Positions 41,198 through 50,266 are shown, numbered from the stretch's first letter. The stretch is 64,000 nucleotides of DNA from JBEKYD01 sp052148435 (GCA_052148435.1 JBKQIF010000031.1:102147-166146), one strand, 5' to 3'. Notes: a model not told the origin generated them from the letters alone. Numbers and translations: made by a program.

Positions 41198-41815
41198 TCA
41201 CGACGCCGTGCGCTGCCGCACCAGGGATAGAAATTCGTCCCGCGTTTCCTTGCGGTTGCGAAACGCCCCCAGCATGGCGCTGGTGACCGCGCCGGAATGC
41301 TGTTTTTCCACTCCGCGCATCATCATGCAGAAGTGGCGCGCTTCGCAGATCACGCCCACGCCTATCGGGTCGATGGTCTGCTGGATGGTTTCCGCCACCT
41401 GCTGCGTGAGCCGCTCCTGAATCTGCAGCCGCCGCGCGAACGCATCCACGATGCGCGGAATTTTGCTTAGCCCGATCACCCGGTTCTTGGGCAGGTAAGC
41501 CACGTGCATCTTGCCGAAAAACGGCAGCATGTGGTGCTCGCACATGCTGAAGAACTCGATGTCCTTGACGATCACCATTTCGTCGTACTTCACTTCAAAA
41601 AGAGCGCCGTTGACGATCTTCCGGATATCGGCCCGGTAACCGCTGGTCAGGAAGCGCAGGGCCTTCTCCACCCGCTGCGGGGTCTGCTGCAGTCCTTCCC
41701 GGCCGGTGTCCTCGCCCAGTCCCTTGATCAGCTCTTCCACCAGCGGAGCCAGGGATTGCGATGAAGCGTCCGCGAGCGGCATCTTCAGCACTGCCTTACG
41801 AGATTTCATCGGCAT
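41198..41815 (-). CDS. folE: GTP cyclohydrolase I
   Basis: A 205-residue FolE, which turns GTP into 7,8-dihydroneopterin triphosphate for folate, queuosine or biopterin. Zinc ligands are visible in SMCEHHMLPF (Cys, His) and in HFCMMMRGV (Cys). Other family segments are EGLQQTPQRVEKALRFLTSGY and LSKIPRIVDAFARRLQIQERLT. It overlaps the upstream PTPS gene by 20 bases, so three pterin genes form one operon. Confidence 0.97.
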   Translation of the reverse strand: MPMKSRKAVLKMPLADASSQSLAPLVEELIKGLGEDTGREGLQQTPQRVEKALRFLTSGYRADIRKIVNGALFEVKYDEMVIVKDIEFFSMCEHHMLPFFGKMHVAYLPKNRVIGLSKIPRIVDAFARRLQIQERLTQQVAETIQQTIDPIGVGVICEARHFCMMMRGVEKQHSGAVTSAMLGAFRNRKETRDEFLSLVRQRTAS

Positions 41816-42242
41816 TTACCTCAAAGATGTTCCGGTCCGTTTCCGCGATGCGAATTTTTTCCAGCTTTGGCCACGCGCCCGGAAAGGCTTCCGGCCAATG
41901 GCTCTTCAGACGCCGGCAAATCTCCACCGCCACATTCTCCGAAGTAGTCGACAAACCCTGGAACGCATCGATCTCGCTCGACAGGTCGCGGTGGTCGAAC
42001 GCCCCGATCACGTGACGGCCCACCAGCGCGTCCAGCACCGCCGGATTCACCGCCATGCCGGTGGTTTCGTCCGCCGGCCCGCGGGCGCTCACCTCCACCA
42101 CGTAGTTATGGCCGTGGCCGAACGGGTTGTTGCATTTCCCGTACAGGCGACGATTTTCCTGGTCGCTCAGCGCAGGGGCGTGCAAGCGGTGCGACGCCGA
42201 AAACCGGTAGCGCCTGGTTACCCGGAAGGTCACGCGGAACAC
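41796..42242 (-). CDS. 6-pyruvoyl-tetrahydropterin synthase / QueD-family enzyme (copy with catalytic Cys)
   Basis: A 148-residue PTPS-fold enzyme. The catalytic and zinc residues are present: His in SASHRLHAP, Cys in YGKCNNPFGHGHNY with both His of HGH, the DHRDL segment and a C-terminal Glu in IRIAETDRN. It converts dihydroneopterin triphosphate to 6-carboxy- or 6-pyruvoyl-tetrahydropterin. Pairing with folE fits either queuosine or biopterin synthesis; no queC, queE or sepiapterin reductase gene is in the window to decide. Confidence 0.9.
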   Translation of the reverse strand: MFRVTFRVTRRYRFSASHRLHAPALSDQENRRLYGKCNNPFGHGHNYVVEVSARGPADETTGMAVNPAVLDALVGRHVIGAFDHRDLSSEIDAFQGLSTTSENVAVEICRRLKSHWPEAFPGAWPKLEKIRIAETDRNIFEVNADEIS

Positions 42243-42661
42243 CCTTCTCCCGCCTCCCCGAAATAATCCACGAACAGATCCGGAGTTTCGTACACCCGCA
42301 CGGCGTGGAGCCGCATGCCGCCGCGGGCCACGTGCGGCTCCAGGCGCCGCCAGATGTCGCGGGCGATATTCTCCGTGGTGGGCACGATGCGGTCGAACGG
42401 CGGGACCTCGTAGTTCAGGAAACGGTGGTCGTACGGGGTCACTACTTCGCGCTCGAGAATCGCCTTTAATTCCTTCAAATCGAGTACCATGCCGGTCACC
42501 GGATGGGGCTCGCCCGAAAGCGTGACTTCCAGCACGTAGTTGTGCCCGTGGCCCCGCGGATTGGCAGCCGGCCCGTACTGCCGCAGGTTCTCCTCCTCGG
42601 AAAGCCGGGGGCTGCGGCAGACATGAGAAGCGGAGAATTCGGCTTTACGGGTGATCAACAT
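42230..42661 (-). CDS. PTPS/QueD paralogue lacking the catalytic Cys
   Basis: A 143-residue paralogue of the next gene downstream, overlapping it by 13 bases. The zinc-binding His residues remain (SASHVCRS, RGHGHNYVLEV), as do PYDHRFLNYEV and the C-terminal VRVYETPD. At the place of the catalytic Cys the motif reads YGPAANPRGHGHNY, so Cys is replaced by Ala. It may have another activity (as in PTPS-III-like enzymes, which use Glu instead) or pair with the first copy. Confidence 0.87.
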   Translation of the reverse strand: MLITRKAEFSASHVCRSPRLSEEENLRQYGPAANPRGHGHNYVLEVTLSGEPHPVTGMVLDLKELKAILEREVVTPYDHRFLNYEVPPFDRIVPTTENIARDIWRRLEPHVARGGMRLHAVRVYETPDLFVDYFGEAGEGCSA

Positions 42662-42749
42662 ACGGCCATTCTTAGATTCGCGGGGATGTCCGCAGGATCC
42701 CTTCCATGGTAACGCACCCGGCCATATCGACCCGTGCGAGACTGAAGGT

Positions 42750-43853
42750 ATGCGCTTCCGGTTATTAGCCATCGGGTGTCTCGTCGCCGCGCTTGCGCTG
42801 GCCGATACGTTGACGGTATCGAAAGTCGTGGAGTTCGTGCGCTCTTCGGCGAAAGCCAATCTGCCCGACAAGGACGTCGCCGCCTATCTCGCCAAAGTGA
42901 AATTGACCGACCGGCTGGACGACCGCGCCATCGAGCAACTCCAGAGCATCGGCATCGGGTCGAAAACCCTGCACGCCCTATGGGCGCTGCGCGATCAATC
43001 GGCCAGCTTGCCAGAGCCGTCCGCCGCCATGACCACCGCCGCTCCCGTCTACCAGCAGCCTCCGCCGCCTTCGGCCGAGGAACAGGGCCGCCTCATTCAG
43101 GAAGCTCGCGAGTACGCCTTCAACTACACTCGTAGCCTGCCGGACTTCATTTGTACCGAAGTGGTGCGGCGCTCGGCCGCACCTAAGTCGCGATCCGGCG
43201 GCGCGCCGGCATGGCGCGATCAGGATACCCTGCAGATCCGCCTCAGCTACTACCAGCAGAAGGAGCAGTACAAGCTGATGCTGATCGACAACCGGATCAC
43301 CAACCAGGATTACGAAAAAGTGGGCGGCGCCAAATCCTTCGGCGATTTCGGCAGCCTGATGGCGGGCATTTTCGACCCTTCCAGCCGGGCGCGCTTCGAA
43401 TGGGCCCGCTGGTCTTATCTGGACCGGCGCCCGGTGCTGGTTTTCAGCTATTTCATCGAACAGCCCAATTCGCATTATGAAATCCGTTCCGAAGGCACCG
43501 ACCGCACCGTGGTCCCGGCCTACAGCGGCCTGGTGATGCTGGACAAAGACACGCACCAGGTGATGTGCGTCACCGTCAAAGCCGAAAATCTTCCGGCCGA
43601 TTTCCCCGTCAAGGCCGCCGAAACCAGGCTCTACTACGATTACGTGGAGCTGAGCGGCCACACCTTCCTGCTGCCGCTGAAATCGGAGATCACCATGGCC
43701 GGCGACGACTACCTGAGCCGCAACGACGAGCAGTTTCGCATCTACCGCAAGTACTCGGCCGATTCCGAGATCACCTTCGGCGACGTGGATACCAAGGCGC
43801 CCCCGCCGCTCGACGACAGCAAGACCAAGGAAGGCCCGCCGGTCAAGCACTGA
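42750..43853 (+). CDS. Secreted protein of acidobacterial type, function unknown
   Basis: A 367-residue exported protein with a signal peptide (LLAIGCLVAALALA). Residues about 20-95 form a helical part (VVEFVRSSAKANLPDKDVAA, then IGIGSKTLHALW). A Pro/Gln-rich linker follows. The remainder is beta-rich, starting with REYAFNYTRSLPDFICTEVVRR and ending GHTFLLPLKSEITMAGDDY. It resembles the secreted LolA-like protein at 7449 in architecture. It is divergent from the pterin operon by 88 bases. Confidence 0.72.
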   Translation: MRFRLLAIGCLVAALALADTLTVSKVVEFVRSSAKANLPDKDVAAYLAKVKLTDRLDDRAIEQLQSIGIGSKTLHALWALRDQSASLPEPSAAMTTAAPVYQQPPPPSAEEQGRLIQEAREYAFNYTRSLPDFICTEVVRRSAAPKSRSGGAPAWRDQDTLQIRLSYYQQKEQYKLMLIDNRITNQDYEKVGGAKSFGDFGSLMAGIFDPSSRARFEWARWSYLDRRPVLVFSYFIEQPNSHYEIRSEGTDRTVVPAYSGLVMLDKDTHQVMCVTVKAENLPADFPVKAAETRLYYDYVELSGHTFLLPLKSEITMAGDDYLSRNDEQFRIYRKYSADSEITFGDVDTKAPPPLDDSKTKEGPPVKH

Positions 43854-43869
43854 CGCGAGACATTGGTCA

Positions 43870-44193
43870 CTAGGCGGATTTCAGTTCTTCAGCGTCGTCT
43901 ACCCGCTTGGATGGCGAAAATGAGATTCTCAACCCGACGGCATCGAGAATCTTCACAAAATTGCTGTATGTAGGATTGCCTGTGTCACGCAGCATTCGAT
44001 ACAAAGCTTCCCTTGCCACACCCGCTTCTCCCGCCACATGCGCCATTTGGTGCGCCTCGGCTATGTCTCTGAGAGCAACGAGAGCCATTTGCTCCGAATC
44101 CTCAAAGGCCGCGTTCAGATAGTTCGCAGCTTCCTGTGGATCAGCCAGGTCAGCAAGAAGAGTTTCGCGAAAGTCGATTGTCCGTTTAGGCAT
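43870..44193 (-). CDS. HigA-like antitoxin (addiction module antidote)
   Basis: A 107-residue helix-turn-helix protein. DPQEAANYLNAAFEDSEQMA precedes the HTH at about 55-90 (VAGEAGVAREALYRMLRDTG, then SNFVKILDAVGLRISF). The start at 44193 (MPKRTIDF) overlaps the toxin stop by 8 bases. In this layout the toxin gene comes first, as in higBA modules. Confidence 0.88.
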   Translation of the reverse strand: MPKRTIDFRETLLADLADPQEAANYLNAAFEDSEQMALVALRDIAEAHQMAHVAGEAGVAREALYRMLRDTGNPTYSNFVKILDAVGLRISFSPSKRVDDAEELKSA

Positions 44194-44512
44194 CGTAGTC
44201 TTTCCAACGGTCCTTTGCTTTCGTAATATCTGAAACTTGGGTACTCTTGTCTCCGCCTCCAAGCAGTATGATCTCGTTCCCGTCGATCCCGAAATAAACC
44301 CGATAGCCAGGGCCGACGTCGAGCCTCAATTCGTAAACTCCATCACCGACCGGCTCGCAATCGCCATAATTGCCGGATTCCCCAATACGCCTGATCCGGG
44401 TATTGACCTTGGCGCGCGGTCCACCGTCGATCCCACGGGTGAGCCACTCACGAAACGGATTCTTGCCAGCGGCGTTGACGTAGTATTTCGCGTTTCTGGC
44501 AATTGGATCCAC
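44186..44512 (-). CDS. RelE/HigB-type (Gp49-like) toxin
   Basis: A 108-residue RelE-fold protein: KNPFREWLTRGIDGGPRAKVN, then RIRRIGESGNYGDCEPVGDG, VYELRLDVGPGYRVYFGIDG and a C-terminal LLGGGDKSTQVSDITKAKDRW. Basic residues expected for ribosome-bound mRNA cleavage are present. It lies directly upstream of, and overlaps, the antitoxin gene. The 182 bases on its other side hold no feature I recognise. Confidence 0.88.
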   Translation of the reverse strand: MDPIARNAKYYVNAAGKNPFREWLTRGIDGGPRAKVNTRIRRIGESGNYGDCEPVGDGVYELRLDVGPGYRVYFGIDGNEIILLGGGDKSTQVSDITKAKDRWKDYDA

Positions 44513-44694
44513 GGGCAGGGGGCCTCGGGCTGCTTTTGTGACTTAAATATCACAACCCAATGCTATCACGGCCGCAGCCTTTCTGATAGTACCAAAACGC
44601 ACTTAATTACCAATTCGTTCCGGGCGGGGGAAAGCGCGCAATGCGTTCAAAATCCGCCGCCTTTCAGCTCAGTTTGATTTTGGGCAGCGCGAAG

Positions 44695-46281
44695 CTACCG
44701 CGCCAGCTTTTCCCGCACCTTGCTGTGGTGGCGGCTGTAGCCGAAGTACACTCCCGTACCGATCGCCAGCCAGATAAGCAACTGTGTCCAATTGATCCAG
44801 CTCAGCTTGTACATCATGTAGCCATTGAACAGGATGCCGAGCAGCGGCACGACGGGTACCCATGGTGTGCGAAACGGCCGCGATTGGCCGGGATTGGTGC
44901 GCCGCAGCACCAGCACCGAGACACACACAATCACAAACGCCAGCAGCGTGCCTATGTTCACCATCTTCGAGATATTCTCGATCGGAGTTAGGCTGCCCAC
45001 CACGCCGGCCACAATGCCCACCAGGATGGTATTCTTCCACGGCGTGCGGAAACGGGGATGAATGTCGGCGAAGAATTTCTGCGGCAGAAGACCGTCGTTG
45101 GCCATGGCATAGAGCACCCGCGTCTGGCCCAGCAGCATCACCAGCATCACGCTCGTCAATCCCGCCAGCGCGCCAACCGTGATGATGTCGGCAGCTACCG
45201 TCAGCCCCCGATCCAGAAAGGCCCTCGCCAGGGGAGCTTCGATATTGACGTTCTGCCACGGCACCATGCCCGTCAGCACCGCTGCCACCGCTATATAGAG
45301 GAGCGTACACAAGAACAGCGATGCGATGATGCCAATGGGCAAATCGCGCTGCGGATTCTTGGCTTCCTGCGCCGTGGTGGAGACGGCGTCGAACCCGATG
45401 TAAGCGAAAAACACGTACGCCGCTCCGGCCCCGATGCCGGAGACCCCCATGGGCGCAAACGAAGACCAGCCCGTTCCCCAATTGCTCGCGTGTACGTAGT
45501 GGATACCCAGGCCGATGACGAACAGCACCACTGCCACCTTGACCACCACGATGGTGGCGTTGAAGCGCGCGCTCTCCTGCATGCCACCGGTGAGAATCGC
45601 CGTAATAATCAGCGCGATGAGCAGCGCCGGAAGATTGAAACCGAACTCAATCCCGAAAATATGGGGCGCGCCCAGCAGTTCGTGCGCGCGCCGCAACAGC
45701 TCCGGCGACGCCGCGTCCATAATCGCGCCGACCCGGGCCATAAATGCCTGTGTGCCCGGAACCAGCGAAGGGTCGGTCTGCGCCATCTGCCGCGCGATCA
45801 TGTTTTCCGCCGTGCGCAATGCGGTCCAGTGATCGTAAGACAGCCAGAGCGGCATCCTGAGGTGAAGAATCTCCAGCAATGCCACGAAGTGGTTCGACCA
45901 TCCCGAAGATACCGTGCTGGCGCCCATGGCATATTCGAGCGTCAGGTCCCACCCGATCAACCAGGCGAAAACCTCGCCCAGGCTCGCGTATGCGTAGGTA
46001 TACGCGCTGCCGGCCAGCGGGATCATGGCGGCGAACTCGGCGTAACACAATCCCGCGAACGCGCATCCCAGCCCCGACAGGACAAAGGAGAGCATCAGGC
46101 CCGGCCCGGCATAGTGCGCGCCCAGGCCCGCCAGCACAAAAATGCCGGCGCCGATGACCGCGCCAACGCCCAAGGCGGTGAGCTGAAAAACTCCCAGCGT
46201 GCGCTTCAGACTGTGCTCGCCGGTTTCTCCCGCTTCTTCTCGAAGCATGCTCAGGGGCTTGCGTAACAGTAAATTTGCCAT
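44695..46281 (-). CDS. APC-superfamily cationic amino-acid-type permease
   Basis: A 528-residue inner-membrane transporter with about 12-14 helices. The N-terminal family signature is GVFQLTALGVGAVIGAGIFVLAG, followed by FVLSGLGCAFAGLCYAEFAAMIP and YAYASLGEVFAWLIGWDL. A later YIGFDAVSTTAQEAKNPQRD is typical of the CAT group. An about 60-residue insert near 170-210 contains a periplasmic loop. The substrate is probably an amino acid; the exact one is not visible. Confidence 0.92.
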   Translation of the reverse strand: MANLLLRKPLSMLREEAGETGEHSLKRTLGVFQLTALGVGAVIGAGIFVLAGLGAHYAGPGLMLSFVLSGLGCAFAGLCYAEFAAMIPLAGSAYTYAYASLGEVFAWLIGWDLTLEYAMGASTVSSGWSNHFVALLEILHLRMPLWLSYDHWTALRTAENMIARQMAQTDPSLVPGTQAFMARVGAIMDAASPELLRRAHELLGAPHIFGIEFGFNLPALLIALIITAILTGGMQESARFNATIVVVKVAVVLFVIGLGIHYVHASNWGTGWSSFAPMGVSGIGAGAAYVFFAYIGFDAVSTTAQEAKNPQRDLPIGIIASLFLCTLLYIAVAAVLTGMVPWQNVNIEAPLARAFLDRGLTVAADIITVGALAGLTSVMLVMLLGQTRVLYAMANDGLLPQKFFADIHPRFRTPWKNTILVGIVAGVVGSLTPIENISKMVNIGTLLAFVIVCVSVLVLRRTNPGQSRPFRTPWVPVVPLLGILFNGYMMYKLSWINWTQLLIWLAIGTGVYFGYSRHHSKVREKLAR

Positions 46282-46368
46282 GAAGTTAAGGTGTCGCCTT
46301 TCTTTGCCGAAAAGAGAGAGTATAGCGAACTAGCCGGGCATTTTGCCCGCGGCCGCTGAACGGTGACC

Positions 46369-47004
46369 TTATCGATTGGCGATGGCTTGCCATTCTTCCA
46401 TCCTGTGCCGCAAGGAGCCGGAAGTGGCGGGGTCGGGCAGCAGGTCCGCGATGACGGCCACCGAATCGGCGCCGGCTTCGAAAACGGCGGGCGCGTTGCC
46501 GGCCGTAATGCCGCCGATGGCCACCAGCGGCTTCAAAGTCAAAGCGCGGCAGCGGCGGAGCTCCTCGAGTCCGACGACCGGGTCGGGATTCTGCTTGGAA
46601 GAAGTAGAAAAGACAGGTCCGAGGGCCACGTAATCGACCGGCTCGCCGGCCGCGGCGGCGAGTTGCGCGGCATTGTGGCTGGAAAAACCGATGACCGCGC
46701 CGGCGCCCACCAGGCTGCGCGCGTCGGCCGGGGCCAGGTCGTCCTGCCCCAGGTGCAGCCCGGCGGAGAGAAGGCGGGCGCAATCGGCGCGGTCGTTTAC
46801 GATCAGGGTGGCGCCGAACCGGCGGCACAGTGCGGCTACCTGGCTCGCGTCCTGGTGTACCTTCCGGCTCCAGTGTCCCTTATGTCGAATTTGTAAAATC
46901 CGCGCGCCGCCCTGGAGGAAGGCTTCGGCGGCGGCGGTGAGCGCTAGCCCGCGCCGGCCAAGCGCGTCCGTATCCAGAATCGGGTAGACCCGCGGCAAAG
47001 TCAT
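46369..47004 (-). CDS. thiE: Thiamine-phosphate synthase
   Basis: A 211-residue TIM-barrel enzyme that joins HMP-PP and THZ-P to thiamine phosphate. Motifs: ILQIRHKGHWSRKVHQDA, LIVNDRADCARLLSAGLHLGQDD, VDYVALGPVFSTSSKQNPDP (the TKTK-like loop) and PLVAIGGITAGNAPAVFEAGADS. The ATG at 47004 gives the usual length. It stands alone; no TPP riboswitch is visible before it. Confidence 0.93.
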   Translation of the reverse strand: MTLPRVYPILDTDALGRRGLALTAAAEAFLQGGARILQIRHKGHWSRKVHQDASQVAALCRRFGATLIVNDRADCARLLSAGLHLGQDDLAPADARSLVGAGAVIGFSSHNAAQLAAAAGEPVDYVALGPVFSTSSKQNPDPVVGLEELRRCRALTLKPLVAIGGITAGNAPAVFEAGADSVAVIADLLPDPATSGSLRHRMEEWQAIANR

Positions 47005-47089
47005 GGGACTGAATTTGCTGATCGCCCATGATACCACTGTCAAAGCGGTCAGCCTTCAGCTATCGGGTTAGGTTTCGCATAATGGAAGT

Positions 47090-48409
47090 GTGAGATCCCA
47101 TCTTCGGTGGGTTTTGACGCTGGCATTCGCCGGCCTGCTGGGCATTACACTGGGCTCGGGGCTGGCCGCGCTCGGCAATCTGAACCGCATGCACGCGTCC
47201 GAACAAGCCGCCCGGCGGCTGGTGGCGGAGCGCGCGCAAGTGCTGGCAGGTTTGTGTCTCTCGATCCAGATTTACGACCAGACGGCCGACCGCTACCTGG
47301 AGGCGCCGTCGGCGGATATGCTGGGGGAGTTGGCGCGGCTGGAAGCGGCGGTCGATTCCGGCTTCCACGACTTTTCAACCGATGAGCCTCGGGCGGCGGA
47401 GAGTGAGCTGCGCGGTGCGCTGGCCGCCCTGGAGGATTCGTTCGGACGCCAAAAGACAGTGCTCGAAGCGTTGTTCGCGCTGCCGGAAGCGGAACGCCGG
47501 CGGCAGGCGCCGGAGTGGATCGTGGAGCGGATCGCGCCCATCGAGATCGACATCTGGCAGCGGGCCGACGCCTTGCGAGCTTACAATCGCCGCCAACTGG
47601 ATCTCACCGACCAGAACCTGGTGGGCGAATTCGCGCAGTTTCAGAGCAGCCTGGCGCATTCGCTCACCCTGGCTCTGAGCGGCGGATTGATTCTGATTGC
47701 CGCCAGCATGTTCTACATCCTGCGGCTGGAGCGGCAGACCGAGACGCGCTATCAGGAACTGGCCCGCAGCCGCGGCGAGTTGGAGCGGCTTTCCGCGCGC
47801 CTGCTGGATGCGCAGGAAGCCGAGCGGCGCAAGCTGTCGCGCGAGCTGCACGACGAAGTGGGCCAGACGCTCGGGGTGTTGCTGATGGACATCGGGCGAC
47901 TGTCCAGTGCGCTGGGCGAAGTCCCGGCGGAGGTCGCCGAGCGGATCGCGGGCATGAGATCCCAGGCAGAACGAAGCGTGGAAACGGTCCGCAACATGGC
48001 GCTGCTGCTGCGGCCTTCCATGCTGGACGATCTCGGCCTGATCCCCGCGCTGGAATGGCAGGGGCGCGAGGTGTCGCGCTCCAGCCGGATCGAGGTGGAA
48101 GTGGAAGCTGAGGGCGTCTCCGAAAGCCTGGCGGACGAAACCAGGATCTGCCTGTATCGCCTGGTGCAGGAGGCGCTGCACAATGCGGTGCGGCATTCCG
48201 GAGCGCGTAATGCGCGCGTGCGCATCGAGCAATCGGACGGGCGCATTCGCCTTCGGGTTACCGACGATGGCCACGGCTTCGACCCTGCGCGCACGCGCGG
48301 CCTGGGCATTCTAGGCATGGAGGAACGCGTGCGCCGCCTGGGCGGCAAGCTGCGCATTCAGTCCGAACCGGGCAAAGGGACTACCGTGGAAGCGGATCTG
48401 CCAGTATGA
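47090..48409 (+). CDS. NarL-type sensor histidine kinase
   Basis: A 439-residue membrane kinase. A first helix (LTLAFAGLLGITLGSGLAAL) and a second near 195-213 (SLTLALSGGLILIAASMFYIL) bracket an about 160-residue helical periplasmic sensor. The HisKA_3 motif ERRKLSRELHDEVGQTLGVLL (phospho-His) is near residue 255, and the HATPase domain ends with DDGHGFDPARTRGLGILGMEERV. The start is GTG. Its stop overlaps the response regulator start (ATGA). The signal is unknown. Confidence 0.94.
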   Translation: MRSHLRWVLTLAFAGLLGITLGSGLAALGNLNRMHASEQAARRLVAERAQVLAGLCLSIQIYDQTADRYLEAPSADMLGELARLEAAVDSGFHDFSTDEPRAAESELRGALAALEDSFGRQKTVLEALFALPEAERRRQAPEWIVERIAPIEIDIWQRADALRAYNRRQLDLTDQNLVGEFAQFQSSLAHSLTLALSGGLILIAASMFYILRLERQTETRYQELARSRGELERLSARLLDAQEAERRKLSRELHDEVGQTLGVLLMDIGRLSSALGEVPAEVAERIAGMRSQAERSVETVRNMALLLRPSMLDDLGLIPALEWQGREVSRSSRIEVEVEAEGVSESLADETRICLYRLVQEALHNAVRHSGARNARVRIEQSDGRIRLRVTDDGHGFDPARTRGLGILGMEERVRRLGGKLRIQSEPGKGTTVEADLPV

Positions 48410-49056
48410 AGAGGCTCGCCGTCTTGCTGGCCGACGACCACACGCTTTTTCGCGCCGGCCTGCGCCTGTTGCTCGAACAGCAGCCGGATTTCGCCGTGGC
48501 CGGCGAAGCCGAAAACGGGCGCGAGGCGGTGCGGCTGGCGCTGGAACGGAAGCCCGACGTGGCCGTGCTCGATATCGGCATGCCGGAGCTGAACGGCATC
48601 GAAGCCTGCCGCCAGATTCGCGAAGTCTCCCCCGCCACCGAAGTGGTGATGCTCAGCATGCACTCCGACGAAACCTACGTGCTGCGGGCCCTGCGCGCCG
48701 GCGCCCGCGCCTACCTGCTGAAGGACTCGGCGGAGAGCGACCTGGCGCGCGCCATCCGCGCCGCGGCGGAAGGCAAGTCGTTCTTCAGCCCGGCGGTGGG
48801 TAAAGTGCTGCTCGAAGACTACATGCGCAAGCTGGAGCGCACCGGCGCCGAGGACTCCTACGACCTGCTCTCCCCCCGTGAACGCGAGGTCTTCCAGCTT
48901 GTAGCGGAAGGCAAATCGAGCAAAGAAATCGCCGCCCTGCTGCACTTAAGCGTGTACACGGTGGAAACCCATCGCGCCCGCATCATGCAAAAGCTGAACC
49001 TGCGCGGCATGCCGGAGCTGATCCTCTACGCCGTAAGGAAGGGAATTATTTCGTAA
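48406..49056 (+). CDS. NarL/LuxR-family response regulator
   Basis: A 216-residue regulator. The receiver domain has the acidic pocket (LLADDHTLFRAG), the phospho-Asp in VAVLDIGMPELNG at about residue 55, and the Lys in YLLKDSAESDL. The C-terminal LuxR-type HTH is LSPREREVFQLVAEGKSSKEIA, then SVYTVETHRARIMQKLNL. It is the partner of the kinase encoded directly upstream. Confidence 0.96.
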   Translation: MKRLAVLLADDHTLFRAGLRLLLEQQPDFAVAGEAENGREAVRLALERKPDVAVLDIGMPELNGIEACRQIREVSPATEVVMLSMHSDETYVLRALRAGARAYLLKDSAESDLARAIRAAAEGKSFFSPAVGKVLLEDYMRKLERTGAEDSYDLLSPREREVFQLVAEGKSSKEIAALLHLSVYTVETHRARIMQKLNLRGMPELILYAVRKGIIS

Positions 49057-49077
49057 AGAGCCGCCCGCGCGCAGCCG

Positions 49078-49311
49078 TCAGAGCGGCTTCGGCTGTGGAG
49101 CGGGAAGGTCGCGCGCTTCCACGGCGTCGGTGAAGCCGCAGGCGCGGTGCGCGCCGTCGCAGAAGGGCTTATTGGCGGACTGGCCGCAGCGGCACAGCGA
49201 AATCGCGGTACGGCCGGCGAGGCCGAAGGCTTTGCCGCTGGGGTCTTGGATCTCAAATTCGCCTTCGATGCGAATCGGACCGTTGTGAACGACGGTGACT
49301 TTGGTTGCCAT
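49078..49311 (-). CDS. CDGSH-type iron-sulfur protein
   Basis: A 77-residue protein with one CDGSH motif: LCRCGQSANKPFCDGAH, giving the three Cys and one His that hold a 2Fe-2S cluster. The N-terminal part (VTVVHNGPIRIEGEFEIQDP) is a beta strand region usual in the bacterial short form. Such proteins act in electron transfer or redox sensing. It converges with the response regulator gene. Confidence 0.9.
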   Translation of the reverse strand: MATKVTVVHNGPIRIEGEFEIQDPSGKAFGLAGRTAISLCRCGQSANKPFCDGAHRACGFTDAVEARDLPAPQPKPL

Positions 49312-49384
49312 AGTTTGCAGATCCCATTGTAGCCACCCGGCGGCGGCAACTGTGGGCGCGAACGCTCTGCATGAATTGTGGGGC

Positions 49385-49422
49385 GGGCAATCTTGCCTGC
49401 AGCCGCCTTGCAGGCGGCTTTT
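49385..49422. repeat. Double palindrome upstream of the CDGSH gene
   Basis: GGGCAATCTTGCC and GCCGCCTTGCAGGCGGC stand next to each other, the second followed by TTTT on the plus strand. It resembles dispersed REP-type pairs of acidobacterial genomes. It may end transcripts entering from the left. Confidence 0.55.
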
Positions 49423-49459
49423 GCCGCCGATGGCGTATCCGGAAGGAATGCGGGCTGGC

Positions 49460-50248
49460 TCACTCCCTGCAAATCCCGCGGCTGCTGCGGCGGATGAACC
49501 CGACCAGGTGGAGCGCTTCCGGAGTGGGCGTCTCGGATTCGATGCGGGCCAGGGCGTCTTCCAGCTTGAGGCCGGAGCGGTAGAGCAGGCGGTAGGCCTG
49601 TTTGATCGGGGCAACCTGGGACGCCTTGAAGCCGGCGCGCTTCAGGCCCACCAGGTTCAGGCCCTTGGCTTGAATGTCGTGGCCGGCGTAGAGGAAGAAC
49701 GGCGGCGCGTCCTGATTGACGCGGGTGTTGCCGCCGATCATCGCCAGGCGGCCGATCTTGGAGAACTGGTGCACCACCACGCCGCCCGAAATAAAAGCCT
49801 GGTCCTCCACCTGCACATATCCGGCCACCAGGGCGCAACTGGCGATCACGGTGCGGTTGCCGATCTGGCAATTGTGGGCGATATGGCCGGACGTCATGAT
49901 GTAGTTTTCGTCGCCGATCTCGGTGACCGATTCCGGCTCCGTGCCGCGGGAGATGGTGTAGTGCTCGCGGATCTTGTTGCCGTTGCCGATGCGCAGGTAG
50001 CTGCGCTGGCCGGTAAAGGTCTTGTCGAGCGGGTCGGTGCCGAGCACCGTGCCGGCCGAAATTTCGTTCCGCTCCCCGAGCGTGGTCCAGCGTTTCACGT
50101 ACACGTACGGTTCCAGCACGCAGCCGGCGCCGATCGAAACATCGCTTTCGACCACGCAGAATTCGCCGATGTGGACGCCGGGTCCGACGATGGCCTCAGG
50201 ATGAATTCGCGCGGTCGGCGCCAGCACGACGGAGGGATCGATGGCCAT
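49460..50248 (-). CDS. lpxA: UDP-N-acetylglucosamine acyltransferase
   Basis: A 262-residue left-handed beta-helix enzyme, the first step of lipid A synthesis. The hexapeptide repeats run through residues 1-190 (ARIHPEAIVGPGVHIGEFCV). The catalytic His is in SGHIAHNCQIGN near residue 125, and the C-terminal helical domain has GLNLVGLKRAGF. Length matches E. coli LpxA. It is divergent from lpxD with only 18 bases between start codons. Confidence 0.96.
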   Translation of the reverse strand: MAIDPSVVLAPTARIHPEAIVGPGVHIGEFCVVESDVSIGAGCVLEPYVYVKRWTTLGERNEISAGTVLGTDPLDKTFTGQRSYLRIGNGNKIREHYTISRGTEPESVTEIGDENYIMTSGHIAHNCQIGNRTVIASCALVAGYVQVEDQAFISGGVVVHQFSKIGRLAMIGGNTRVNQDAPPFFLYAGHDIQAKGLNLVGLKRAGFKASQVAPIKQAYRLLYRSGLKLEDALARIESETPTPEALHLVGFIRRSSRGICRE

Positions 50249-50266
50249 GAACTTGTATCATAAGTC
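50249..50266. promoter_or_regulatory. 18-base divergent gap with overlapping -10-like sites
   Basis: The gap reads GAACTTGTATCATAAGTC. On the plus strand TATCAT (50256-50261) and on the minus strand TATGAT (50262-50257) are -10-like and lie 5-8 bases from the respective start codons. Neither gene has a visible ribosome site. Leaderless transcripts on both sides are therefore possible. Confidence 0.45.
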
